Positions 51,170 to 59,696 of a stretch of DNA of 64,000 bases are shown one piece after another. Source of the DNA: Desulfobacteraceae bacterium (GTDB lineage: Bacteria; Desulfobacterota; Desulfobacteria; Desulfobacterales; Desulfosarcinaceae); NCBI GenBank assembly GCA_013003715.1, contig JABDIN010000065.1, positions 1-64,000 on the forward strand. Direction: 5' to 3'. Position numbers and translations under genes: made by a program. The stretch's first letter is position 1; the number at the start of each line of letters is the position of its first letter. The notes beneath the pieces were generated by a model that was not told where the DNA came from, ran no database searches, and saw only the letters and a program-made list of their open reading frames with translations.

Positions 51170-53083
51170 TTAACTTTTTGATCTTGCTTTACCGTAACCG
51201 ATTTTCATCAGGGCGTCGGACATTTCCTCGAGAATTGCCGGATCGTCTATGGTTGCCGGTACTTTATGTTCTTTGTTGTCGGCGATTTTCTGAATCGTGC
51301 CCCTGAGGATTTTACCGGAACGGGTCTTTGGCAGCCGTTTGACCACGGTTGCCGTTTTAAAGGCCGCCACCGGTCCGATGCGATCCCTTACCATTTTTAT
51401 GGTTTCGGCGATTATTTCATCGGGGTCGCGATCCACGCCGGCATTGAGTACGAGAAATCCCACCGGAACCTGCCCTTTCAATTGATCTTCCACACCGAGC
51501 ACGGCGCATTCGGCCACTTCCGGATGGTCGGCCAATATTTCTTCCATGGCGCCGGTGGACAGGCGGTGACCGGCAACATTGATGATGTCGTCCGTACGGG
51601 TCATGACAAATGCGTATCCCTCTTCATCGATGAATCCGGCATCCGCTGTTTTGTAAAACCCGGGATATTCATCCAGGTATGATTCAAGATACCGCTTGTC
51701 GTTTTGCCATAAGGTCGGCAGCGCCCCCGGGGGCAGTGGCAGTTTCACCACCAGCGCTCCGATGTCGCCGGCCTTGACCGGCGCCGTGGTTTCGGGATCC
51801 AGCACCTGTAGGTTCCATCCCGGTGCCGGTTTTGTCGGCGAGCCTTCCTTGACCGGAAATTTGTGCAGACCCAGACAGTTTGCGGCAATGGCCCACCCGG
51901 TCTCGGTCTGCCACCAATGATCGATCACCGGTACACCGAGCTTGTTCTCCGCCCACCTGAGGGTGTCCGGGTCGAGACGTTCCCCGGCCAGAAACAGGGC
52001 TTTAAATGCCGACAAATCATAATCCCTGATAAGATCTCCCCGGGGATCTTCACGTTTGATGGCACGGAAGGCAGTGGGGGCGGTGAACATGGCCTTCACC
52101 TTGTGTTGTGATATGACCCGCCAGAAAGCACCGGCATCCGGTGTGCCCACCGGCTTCCCTTCAAATACGATCGTGGTGCAGCCCTTGAACAACGGACCAT
52201 AGACGATGTATGAATGCCCCACCACCCAGCCCACGTCCGAGGCAGCCCAGTAAACATCTCCGGGCGCAACATTGTAAACAGCCCCCATGGTCCATTTCAA
52301 CGCCACCATGTGGCTGCCGTTGTCTCTGACCACTCCCTTGGGTTCCCCCGTGGTGCCGGAGGTATACAGGATATACAAGGGGTCGGTTGCCGCCACCGGT
52401 ACGCAGTCATGGGGTTCGGCGGCGGCCACGGCCTCCTGCCAATCCAGGTCCCGCCCGTCGATCATGGACGCCTTTTCCATTGGGCGTTGCAGAATAATGC
52501 ATTTCTCGGGTTTGGCATTCGCCATGTCGATTGCACCGTCCAGCAGTGGCTTGTAGGCAATTATTCTTTTAACTTCTATGCCACAGGATGCCGAGACGAT
52601 GACCTTGGGTTTGGCGTCATTTATCCGGGTGGCCAACTCGTTCGCGGCGAAACCGCCGAAGACGACGGAATGAACGGCGCCGATACGCGCACAGCCGAGC
52701 ATGGCAATCACCGCCTCGGGAATCATGGGCATGTAGATGAGGACCCGGTCTCCCTTGGCCACCCCCTGGCCGGCCAGGACACCCGCGAATGCGGCAGTTT
52801 CATCCTTGAGTTGGGCATAAGTGTATTTTTTGATGGTGTCGGTGACCGGGCTGTCATAGATCAACGCCGTCTGATGTCCACGCCCCTGGTCCACATGAAG
52901 ATCCACGGCGTTATAACAGGTGTTGACCATGCCCCCGGTGAACCAGCGGTAAAAAGGCTTGTTCGTGTCATCGAGGACTTTATCCCATTTTTTATACCAA
53001 TGACAATCTTCCGCGGCTTCTCCCCAGAATCCATCAGGATCATTGATTGATCGATCATAGGCCTCTTCGTACAAATTGGTCAT
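51170..53083 (-). CDS. prpE: PrpE-type propionate/acetate-CoA ligase (AMP-forming)
   Basis: The 637-residue protein activates a short-chain carboxylate to its CoA thioester via an acyl-adenylate. The N-terminal region (YEEAYDRSINDPDGFW ... GGMVNTCYNAVDLHV) and the length point to the PrpE/ACSS3 branch rather than Acs. Other motifs are the P-loop YTSGTTGEPKG, DVGWVVGHSYIVYGPL, WWQTETGWAI, the A8-like MTRTDDIINVAGHRLS, and PKTRSGKILRG with the catalytic lysine that sirtuins regulate. A strong site (aaggagg) precedes the ATG. Sulfate reducers use it to oxidise or assimilate propionate or acetate; exact substrate is uncertain. Confidence 0.9.
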   Translation of the reverse strand: MTNLYEEAYDRSINDPDGFWGEAAEDCHWYKKWDKVLDDTNKPFYRWFTGGMVNTCYNAVDLHVDQGRGHQTALIYDSPVTDTIKKYTYAQLKDETAAFAGVLAGQGVAKGDRVLIYMPMIPEAVIAMLGCARIGAVHSVVFGGFAANELATRINDAKPKVIVSASCGIEVKRIIAYKPLLDGAIDMANAKPEKCIILQRPMEKASMIDGRDLDWQEAVAAAEPHDCVPVAATDPLYILYTSGTTGEPKGVVRDNGSHMVALKWTMGAVYNVAPGDVYWAASDVGWVVGHSYIVYGPLFKGCTTIVFEGKPVGTPDAGAFWRVISQHKVKAMFTAPTAFRAIKREDPRGDLIRDYDLSAFKALFLAGERLDPDTLRWAENKLGVPVIDHWWQTETGWAIAANCLGLHKFPVKEGSPTKPAPGWNLQVLDPETTAPVKAGDIGALVVKLPLPPGALPTLWQNDKRYLESYLDEYPGFYKTADAGFIDEEGYAFVMTRTDDIINVAGHRLSTGAMEEILADHPEVAECAVLGVEDQLKGQVPVGFLVLNAGVDRDPDEIIAETIKMVRDRIGPVAAFKTATVVKRLPKTRSGKILRGTIQKIADNKEHKVPATIDDPAILEEMSDALMKIGYGKARSKS

Positions 53084-53464
53084 GGTTCAGCCTCCTTCTT
53101 ATATTTTTGCGGGTGGGAAAATATATATAAAAAACTGAAATTTATAAATAATATGGAAACCGATGTGCTTCCGGACGAGTCCGGTTCGGGCTGATCGCAG
53201 TGAATCCACGGGTGTGGTCCGCGCCGGGTAATTATGAATATGAGCTTTCTGTAGCACATTGTCACAATAGGGATAAACAATGATTAAAGTCAAGTAAAAG
53301 TAATGAATGATATACAGTAGATGAATGGCAATGTAGGCAACAGCTTTTCACCGGCCGGCGAATTCGATAAAACGGTTTTTTCGCCGGAGATGAGGACCGC
53401 CACCAATTTAGTGCATTTGCGGGGGATCGGCGTTGAGGGCGGCAACAACTGCTCGGGCGGCCGG
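53084..53464. other. Gap between prpE and nrdG
   Basis: About 380 bases, A+T-rich near 53100-53160 and around 53280-53330. Small open frames on both strands lack ribosome sites and protein-like composition. The minus-strand promoter of prpE must lie here, but no convincing hexamer pair was found. No repeat or RNA recognised. Confidence 0.4.
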
Positions 53465-54157
53465 TCATCTGACGATACAATTGTCCACATATGCAGAGGC
53501 GATCAATTGATATTCATTTAATTGTCGTCGGGTAATTGCGGGATCGGAGGCGTTGAAAAAATCAATGTTCAACACGGTGGCGGCTTCATAGGGTTGCAAT
53601 GCCCAGGTTGCTGCGCCCTTGATGGTGCGGCCGATATTGCGGATGATGGTTTCATTGATAAACGGGGATACGCAGGTGGTTCTGAATTCATAGGGGAGGG
53701 GTGCCTTTTTCAACAGATCGATGCTGTCGAGGATAGGCTCGGCCCCGCATGCAGTGGTAAGGTCGGGGGTGTATCCGGATGGTTCCGTTTTTATATCCAT
53801 GGCGATATAGTCCACCAGGGATAATTCGATTAAGGCGTTCAATATTTCCGGACGACTGCCGTTGGTATCCAGCTTGATCGAATAGCCCAAGCTGTGAATG
53901 CGTTCACAGAGCCCTGCCAGCTCGGGGCTGAGCGTCGGCTCGCCGCCGGTGATCACGACCCCGTCCAGAAAACTGCGGCGCTTTTCCAGAAATTCAAAAA
54001 GCCGGGTTTCGGGGATGATCTGGTCCGGCTTGCCCATGGCCAGGCCCGGATTGTGGCAGTAGGGGCAATGGAAATTGCATCCGGAAAGAAAGACCACGCA
54101 ACTGATTTTTCCGGGATAATCAATGAGGGAGTTTTTATGGAGACCGCCTATGACCAT
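53465..54157 (-). CDS. nrdG: Anaerobic ribonucleotide reductase activating protein (radical SAM)
   Basis: The 230-residue radical-SAM enzyme uses S-adenosylmethionine and a [4Fe-4S] cluster to make the glycyl radical in NrdD. The signature is CNFHCPYCHNP (CX3CX2C) near the N terminus, after LIDYPGKISCVVFLSG. GVVITGGEPTLSPELAGLCE and LDTNGSRPEIL follow the family fold. It lies 29 bp downstream of nrdD on the same strand, as expected. The start at MVIGGLHKNSL has an acceptable upstream site. Confidence 0.94.
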   Translation of the reverse strand: MVIGGLHKNSLIDYPGKISCVVFLSGCNFHCPYCHNPGLAMGKPDQIIPETRLFEFLEKRRSFLDGVVITGGEPTLSPELAGLCERIHSLGYSIKLDTNGSRPEILNALIELSLVDYIAMDIKTEPSGYTPDLTTACGAEPILDSIDLLKKAPLPYEFRTTCVSPFINETIIRNIGRTIKGAATWALQPYEAATVLNIDFFNASDPAITRRQLNEYQLIASAYVDNCIVR

Positions 54158-54186
54158 GACCTACCCCGCCTGGGTAATCGCTGGCC

Positions 54187-56424
54187 TCAAACCGTACTGG
54201 CCCGCCGAACGGGCACGTCATCGGTCTTCTCCGGTATACGATTCAACTTGCACCCGCCACCATCGACGTTGTCCACATCCACCGGCAATGGAGCCTTGAC
54301 GGCGGCTTCCACTCCTGACCCAACGGTTTCCTTTTCGTCGACCCGGAAGGTCTTTCGGCGTTTGTATTCGGCCTGTTTGCCGTCATTCCATTGTTTCACC
54401 GGACGCAGGTAGCCGACAACCCGTGAATAGATTTCGGTCTCCTGGCTGCATTGGGAACAGGTGTGCTGTTCACCGGCCAGATAGCCGTGGGACGGACAAA
54501 CGCTGAAGGTCGGCGTGAGGGTAAAATAGGGCAGGTGGTAGTTGGTTGAGATTTTTCTGATCAGCGATTTCAGGCTTTCGGTGTTCTTGACCTGTTCTCC
54601 GAGGAAGATGTGTAGAACCGTACCGCCGGTATATTTCCGCTGCAAATCATCCTGAAGTTCCAGGGTTTCGAAAATATCGTCCGTGTAGTTCACCGGCAAC
54701 TGGGTGGAGTTGGTATAGTATGGTGCGGCGCCATCCCTGTAGTCCTGTTCATTAGCGCAAAGGATGCCCGGATATTTCTTTTTGTCGAGCATTGCGAGCC
54801 GGTAGGATGTGCCTTCTGCCGGCGTGGCCTCCAGATTATAAATGTCACCGGTTTCATCCTGGATCCCGGCAATCATGTTTCGCATGTCGTCCATGACGTC
54901 CAGGGCGAATTTCTGTCCATGGGCGCTGGCAATGTCCTCGCCCATGTAGTTGACGATGGCTTCATTCATCCCGATGATCCCGATGGTGGAGAAATGGTTT
55001 TTCCAATAAAGGTCATTGCGCTCTTTTATCTGGCGCAAATAGAATTTGGAATATGGATACAGGTTTTTCTCCGTGAATTGTTCGAGCACCTTTCGCTTGA
55101 TGGTCAGGCTTTCGATGGCCAGGCGCATGTTTTCTCTCAAGGTGTTCAGAAATTCATCCCGGGAACTGCTGCGGAAACCGATTCGTGGCAGATTGATGGT
55201 CACCACTCCAACTGAACCGGTCAACGGGTTGGCGCCAAACAGACCGCCACCGCGTTTGAGTAGTTCCCGATTGTCCAGACGCAACCGGCAACACATGGAT
55301 CGGGCGTCTTCCGGCGACATATCCGAATTGACGAAATTCGAGAAGTACGGAATTCCGTATTTACCGGTCATCTTCCAGACCATGTCGAGATTGGGGTTGT
55401 CCCAATCGAAATCGATGGTAATGTTGTAGGTCGGGATCGGAAAGGTGAAAACCCGGCCACTGGCGTCCCCTTCCATCATGACCTCGGCAAAAGCCCGGTT
55501 GATCAAATCCATTTCAGGCTGAAATTCCCCGTATGTTTCTACCTGGTGTTTCCCGCCCAGGACAACCGGTTGATCCTTTAGCGTACCGGGGACATAAAGA
55601 TCCATGGTGATATTGGTGAACGGCGTCTGAAATCCGACGCGGGTGGGGATATTGATGTTGAACACAAATTCCTGCAACGCCTGTTTCACCTTTTTATAAT
55701 TCAAATTGTCGAACCGGACGAAGGGCGCAAGAAGTGTGTCAAAATTGGACAATGCCTGGGCACCGGCCGCTTCACCTTGCAGGGTGTAAAAAAAGTTGAC
55801 GATCTGGCCCAGGGCGGAGCGAAGGTGTTTGGGGGGGGCGCTTTCCACCTTGCCTTCAACCCCCTTGAACCCGTTGATGAGAATGTCATTGAGGTCCCAT
55901 CCGACACAATACACGGACAACAGGCTTAAATCGTGGATGTGAATATCGCCGTTTTTATGGGCGCGCCGGATTTCCGGCGGATAGATGCGGTTCAACCAGT
56001 ATTCGGAGGTGATGTCTGAAGAGATATAGTTGTTCAATCCCTGGAGAGAATAACACATGTTGCTGTTTTCTTTAATCTTCCAATCCAATTTGCGGATATA
56101 GTGATCCACAAGGTCAACATTGGCTTCGGTGGCAATGCTGCGGATCTGGGCGTGTTGTTCCCGATAGAGAATATATGCTTTAGCGGTTTTGTAGAAGGGT
56201 GAATCCAAAAGAACGCGTTCCACGATATCCTGGATCTCTTCGACCTCAGGCTCCGACCCCAGTCGCAATTCGTGGGCCAGCGTTAAAACACGCAGCGTCA
56301 GTTTCTTGGCATCTCTCTCGGAGAATTCACCGGAAGCCTTACCGGCTTTTGCGATGGCTGCGGTGATTTTAGATGAATTGAATTCCACAACTCTGCCGTC
56401 ACGTTTTTTGATTTGATCGAACAC
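54187..56424 (-). CDS. nrdD: Class III anaerobic ribonucleoside-triphosphate reductase
   Basis: The 745-residue enzyme reduces ribonucleotides using a glycyl radical and works only without oxygen. The N-terminal ATP-cone (KKRDGRVVEFNSSKITAAIAKAGKASGEF) is followed by the catalytic barrel. C-terminal zinc-type cysteines (CPSHGYLAG ... CSQCSQE) precede the glycyl-radical segment YSRVVGYLRPVKQWNDGKQ. About 50 further residues, mostly charged or small, follow the usual end (RRKTF), an unusual tail. Upstream (56574-56627) two NrdR boxes flank a -35/-10 pair, so expression is probably repressed by NrdR. nrdG is the next gene. Confidence 0.95.
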   Translation of the reverse strand: MFDQIKKRDGRVVEFNSSKITAAIAKAGKASGEFSERDAKKLTLRVLTLAHELRLGSEPEVEEIQDIVERVLLDSPFYKTAKAYILYREQHAQIRSIATEANVDLVDHYIRKLDWKIKENSNMCYSLQGLNNYISSDITSEYWLNRIYPPEIRRAHKNGDIHIHDLSLLSVYCVGWDLNDILINGFKGVEGKVESAPPKHLRSALGQIVNFFYTLQGEAAGAQALSNFDTLLAPFVRFDNLNYKKVKQALQEFVFNINIPTRVGFQTPFTNITMDLYVPGTLKDQPVVLGGKHQVETYGEFQPEMDLINRAFAEVMMEGDASGRVFTFPIPTYNITIDFDWDNPNLDMVWKMTGKYGIPYFSNFVNSDMSPEDARSMCCRLRLDNRELLKRGGGLFGANPLTGSVGVVTINLPRIGFRSSSRDEFLNTLRENMRLAIESLTIKRKVLEQFTEKNLYPYSKFYLRQIKERNDLYWKNHFSTIGIIGMNEAIVNYMGEDIASAHGQKFALDVMDDMRNMIAGIQDETGDIYNLEATPAEGTSYRLAMLDKKKYPGILCANEQDYRDGAAPYYTNSTQLPVNYTDDIFETLELQDDLQRKYTGGTVLHIFLGEQVKNTESLKSLIRKISTNYHLPYFTLTPTFSVCPSHGYLAGEQHTCSQCSQETEIYSRVVGYLRPVKQWNDGKQAEYKRRKTFRVDEKETVGSGVEAAVKAPLPVDVDNVDGGGCKLNRIPEKTDDVPVRRASTV

Positions 56425-56573
56425 CTATGGCTCCTCGTTAAGGTTTCCGGTTGTCGTGAATCCGATGACTAAGACTTCAATTGGGACGTCGGTTGTGACG
56501 TCTGTCACTATTGTCTGTAAATTGGGTTTGGACAAGGGTTACAGTGGAAAAGATTAAACCGAAGTGAGAATGT

Positions 56574-56627
56574 TTGTTAGCACAACATGTTGTTGTGTGT
56601 CAATGAGAAAAAAACTATATGTAGTAC
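56574..56627 (-). promoter_or_regulatory. nrdD promoter with two NrdR boxes
   Basis: On the minus strand gtaCTACATATAGTtt (56627-56612) and caaCAACATGTTGTgc (56595-56580) both match the conserved positions of the NrdR consensus acaCwAtATaTwGtgt. Their centres are 32 bp apart, about three helical turns, as in known NrdR operators. TTGACA (56603-56598) lies between them. The second box sits in the spacer before a weak -10 (CTAACA, 56580-56575), consistent with repression. Confidence 0.75.
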
Positions 56628-56630
56628 TTG

Positions 56631-57596
56631 TCAGGTGTGTTTTTTGAGATTGAACCGGGAGGGTTTAGGGGTGATCCAGATATAATCCCCATAGGAGGCA
56701 TCCACCTGCTGCCCGTCGATCAACGGATAAATCGTACGATAGGAGGCGCCGGACCGAGAGAACACCCGGTCCGGTATTCCGAATTTTCTGACAATGTGGC
56801 CGTTTCCGGCCAATACGATCATGGGACCACCGGCAAGATGACCGGCAACGGCTTCGGCCATGGCATCTTCCCACACGCATTGCGCACTGTAGAAGAATTC
56901 AAAATTCTCCCGTCCCGGTATCTGGTGCTGGTCATGCACGGATTTCACATATGCCCGGTGATCGGCATTGGCGGTGTCAATTTTATTCGGCAGGTACCGG
57001 CGCTCCTCGGGTCTGAGATTGTCCAACCCCCCCACGGCGATTTTCGCCGGAATATGAAAGGGAATATTCAAGGCGATGAGGGGAATTCGGTACTCGCTGA
57101 TAATATCCAAAATCCCGGCATAGAGCCCAAAGTCATATTTCCAGTTGGCATACCAATGGGATTTTTCGATAAACGCCTGCCGTTCAAGACTTCCCGAAGA
57201 CCATTCATCGAGTATCCGCTGATAGCTCCGGTCAAACATCTCCATGCCTATCTTCAATGATGAATGCCGCTCCTGCAAGGCCCGGATCACTTGGGTCTGG
57301 ATGGTATGATGGTCGGCATTGTTATGCTGTTCACCGACATAGACGATTTTTACCGATGCCAGATCCTCGATCAATGTCTCAAAGCTGACAATCTTGCCGG
57401 ATTGGGCGTGTATGATATCCCCGGGTTGATAAGGTGACACCGGAGAACCGGTGTGATCCGATGAATGTCCCGGGGCCATGGCGCATCCGGTCATGATCAT
57501 CAGAATGGTCAGCAGCATTGCCGCAGGGTGACTGCGGCCACAACGGTATGGCGGTAATGTTTCATGAAAATAGTTCGGGTAATCTGTTGATTGCAT
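56631..57596 (-). CDS. ChaN-like (DUF399) lipoprotein
   Basis: Proteins of this family are lipoproteins related to ChaN and the Tiki/TraB superfamily, some binding heme. The core shows VKIVYVGEQHNNADHHTIQTQVIRALQERHSSLKIGMEMFDRSYQRILDEW and ends PMIVLAGNGHIVRKFGIPDRV, with the paired His/Glu expected of the family. A lipobox-like MIMTGC follows a hydrophobic stretch. The start is uncertain: MQSTDYPNYFHE (caggaaacc before it) gives an unusually long n-region, while MLLTILMIMTGC has no site. The gene is 206 bp from nrdD and on the same strand; its stop lies just beside the NrdR boxes. Confidence 0.78.
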   Translation of the reverse strand: MQSTDYPNYFHETLPPYRCGRSHPAAMLLTILMIMTGCAMAPGHSSDHTGSPVSPYQPGDIIHAQSGKIVSFETLIEDLASVKIVYVGEQHNNADHHTIQTQVIRALQERHSSLKIGMEMFDRSYQRILDEWSSGSLERQAFIEKSHWYANWKYDFGLYAGILDIISEYRIPLIALNIPFHIPAKIAVGGLDNLRPEERRYLPNKIDTANADHRAYVKSVHDQHQIPGRENFEFFYSAQCVWEDAMAEAVAGHLAGGPMIVLAGNGHIVRKFGIPDRVFSRSGASYRTIYPLIDGQQVDASYGDYIWITPKPSRFNLKKHT

Positions 57597-57688
57597 TGAT
57601 GGTTTCCTGATAAGGGAAAGCACGGCCGATTGAGATGCGAGCCGTCCAATATACATGAACTGCCGATTATTTGTGAGTTGCTGCTGCC

Positions 57689-57934
57689 ATGCGTCTGAAA
57701 GAAAACCCCATATTCAGGAAAGTGATCGTCCCGTGGTATGACTCGGAGTCCATCCGCATCTCCCTGATCATATGCATGATAGCCGTGGTGGTCTTCAGCT
57801 TCCTGGGGATCCGCGTGGCCACGGAAATGCCCGGTTACCGGCAATTCATGTGGGTGCCGGTATTATTATTATCTCTATCCTTGATTGTTCTGTTGTCCGT
57901 CATCCGGCGAATGTTGAATCGACGTCGCGGTTGA
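57689..57934 (+). CDS. Small two-helix membrane protein of unknown function
   Basis: The 81-residue protein has two membrane helices (ISLIICMIAVVVFSFLGI and FMWVPVLLLSLSLIVLLSV), a charged N terminus (MRLKENPIFRKVIVPWYDSE) and a basic C terminus (RRMLNRRRG). It is transcribed divergently from the ChaN-like gene and converges on the thioredoxin gene. No family was recognised; its composition is that of a real small membrane protein, but no ribosome site is strong. Confidence 0.55.
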   Translation: MRLKENPIFRKVIVPWYDSESIRISLIICMIAVVVFSFLGIRVATEMPGYRQFMWVPVLLLSLSLIVLLSVIRRMLNRRRG

Positions 57935-57971
57935 AGTCGCCGGGCGTCAGCGGTGTTTCCGGATTTGTCCG

Positions 57972-58457
57972 CTATTCCCCGGACTTCTCCGTGAAGTCTT
58001 TCAGACTCATGTTCTGGTAGCTTTCTGAATAAACATACTTCAAGAGGATCAACATTGTATCCGCAGGTATGTATCCCGGCCTGAACCCGATTTGTTCACC
58101 GCTTTTCGACAGGAACAGCGTCGTGGGCAATCCGCGGACATTATACCGCGCGGCAGTCTTTTGTTCCAGATCCGAATTGACTTTAATCGGAATGAAATTA
58201 TGGCTGATATAGTTGATGACATCGGTATTCGTAAACGTGTTTTTATCCATTTCCTTACAATATGCGCACCAGTCGGCATAAAAATTAACAAACATTTTCT
58301 TGCCGGTGGCTTTCCCCACCGCCATGCCTTTTGTGTAGGGCATCCACTCGATTTTGGATGATGAAGAGACACTCTGTGTCACCGATATGCCCATGAACAG
58401 CATAACAATGGCCGAAAGGATCAATATGCGCCTGGTGGAAATCATAGATTTTGTCAT
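57972..58457 (-). CDS. Exported thioredoxin-fold protein
   Basis: The 161-residue protein has an N-terminal helix (ILILSAIVMLFMGISVTQSVS), probably a signal or anchor. A thioredoxin fold follows with active site ADWCAYCKEMD (CXXC) and cis-Pro region RGLPTTLFLS. It should reduce periplasmic disulfides. It is encoded directly after a CcdA homologue (4-bp gap), its obvious electron donor across the membrane. The pair probably keeps apocytochrome cysteines reduced for heme attachment, in line with the many c-type cytochromes here. Confidence 0.92.
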   Translation of the reverse strand: MTKSMISTRRILILSAIVMLFMGISVTQSVSSSSKIEWMPYTKGMAVGKATGKKMFVNFYADWCAYCKEMDKNTFTNTDVINYISHNFIPIKVNSDLEQKTAARYNVRGLPTTLFLSKSGEQIGFRPGYIPADTMLILLKYVYSESYQNMSLKDFTEKSGE

Positions 58458-58461
58458 AAGC

Positions 58462-59157
58462 CTAAAAATTGAGCAGATACAGTTTGTTGGTGATCAGCAG
58501 CACGCCGATACCCATCAGTAATAAGCCGGCCGCCGCATTGATATACCGGATAATCCGCGACATGCGGCGAACCACATCGATTAATACATGGACAAATAGC
58601 GACAGCAACAAAAACGGCAGCGCCAGGCCGGCGCTGAAAAAGCTTAACAGCAGCATTCCCTGGCCAACCGTTTCCTGGTTTCCCGCAATGATCAGTATCG
58701 ATCCCAACAGCGGTCCGATGCAAGGGCTCCAGCCCGCGGCAAAGGCCATTCCCACCATAAAGGTTCCAAACAGGTGAACCGGCTTGTCGTGCAGGTCCAG
58801 GCGTTTGTCGACGTCCAGGAATTTAATCCTGTAAATTCCGCATATATGAACGCCTAATATAATGATTAAAATGCCGCCGGCAATGCGTATCCACTCTTTG
58901 TATTCGAAAATCACCCCGCCAATCACTGACGCCGAGGCACCCATCAGGATAAAAACAAATGAAAATCCAAGGACATAGGATAGGGTAGCCATGAAAATCC
59001 GACCTTGGACCTTTCGCGTTTTTGATCCGGTCAATTGCTCCAGCGATAATCCGGTGATAAATGAAAAATACGCAGGGATCAGCGGAAGAATGCACGGCGA
59101 CAGGAATGATAGAAGTCCGGCAACAAAGGCCGCCGGGAAGGATACGGTTTCGATCAT
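58462..59157 (-). CDS. ccdA: CcdA-family thiol:disulfide transmembrane electron carrier
   Basis: The 231-residue polytopic protein has about six helices and the two conserved membrane cysteines in SFLSPCILPLIPAYFSF and AAGWSPCIGPLLGSIL. This is the CcdA/DsbD-beta family, which passes reducing equivalents from cytoplasmic thioredoxin to periplasmic thiol carriers. The thioredoxin-like gene follows at once, and a MauE/DoxX-like gene precedes it by 45 bp. Together they look like a cytochrome c maturation or disulfide-reduction unit. Confidence 0.94.
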   Translation of the reverse strand: MIETVSFPAAFVAGLLSFLSPCILPLIPAYFSFITGLSLEQLTGSKTRKVQGRIFMATLSYVLGFSFVFILMGASASVIGGVIFEYKEWIRIAGGILIIILGVHICGIYRIKFLDVDKRLDLHDKPVHLFGTFMVGMAFAAGWSPCIGPLLGSILIIAGNQETVGQGMLLLSFFSAGLALPFLLLSLFVHVLIDVVRRMSRIIRYINAAAGLLLMGIGVLLITNKLYLLNF

Positions 59158-59202
59158 GATAAATCGGCCGATTGAGGTGTCAGTAATATGTTAAGGTGCC
59201 GG

Positions 59203-59661
59203 CTACATTTCATTTATGATTCTGGTGCGGTCGCTTTTGAACTTGTAAAAAAAAACCCAGAGACCGGCCGTTAAAATACCAAAATCTCTGACCAGGTAAT
59301 AGCTTATCGAATGTCCGGGCTGCGTTTGAAGTGAAAAACATCCGCAATTCGTATCAAATCCTCTGAATTTATTAATGATGAACAGAGAGACAAACACCAC
59401 CATCAATACCGTGACAATTAGTGCGCCGCCCTTGCTCCAGAAACCGGTTATCAGTGAAAGGCCGCAGACCGCTTCAATATAGGGCAACAGGTAGGCCGTC
59501 GGGTTGACCAGTTGCGGTGGCAGAACTTTATAGTTGGCAACAATCTGGGCAAAAGCTTCAGGATTCAGGATTTTATTCCAGCTGGCGGCCAGAAAGATAA
59601 CCCCCAGAAGGATTCTGACAAGGTGGTACAACATTTTCAGATGCCGTTTGGTCGGTTTCAT
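59203..59661 (-). CDS. MauE/DoxX-family membrane protein
   Basis: The 152-residue membrane protein with four helices belongs to the DoxX/MauE group (VRILLGVIFLAASWNKILNPEAFAQIVANYKVLPP; YIEAVCGLSLITGFWSKGGALIV). A loop with GFDTNCGCFSLQ carries two close cysteines, as in MauE-like proteins linked to disulfide chemistry. It precedes ccdA and the thioredoxin gene in the same direction and follows proC by 35 bp. A redox role with CcdA is likely but unproven. Confidence 0.85.
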   Translation of the reverse strand: MKPTKRHLKMLYHLVRILLGVIFLAASWNKILNPEAFAQIVANYKVLPPQLVNPTAYLLPYIEAVCGLSLITGFWSKGGALIVTVLMVVFVSLFIINKFRGFDTNCGCFSLQTQPGHSISYYLVRDFGILTAGLWVFFYKFKSDRTRIINEM

Positions 59662-59696
59662 AAGATCTATGGATCACTGGTGAATCTATAAGGGCA

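Noticed and set aside
57518-57596. Possible frameshift at the start of the ChaN-like gene (an alternative frame begins MKHYRHTVVAAVT)
   Set aside because: The alternative start has no ribosome site and runs into a stop; the in-frame start with caggaaacc is adequate, though the signal region remains odd.
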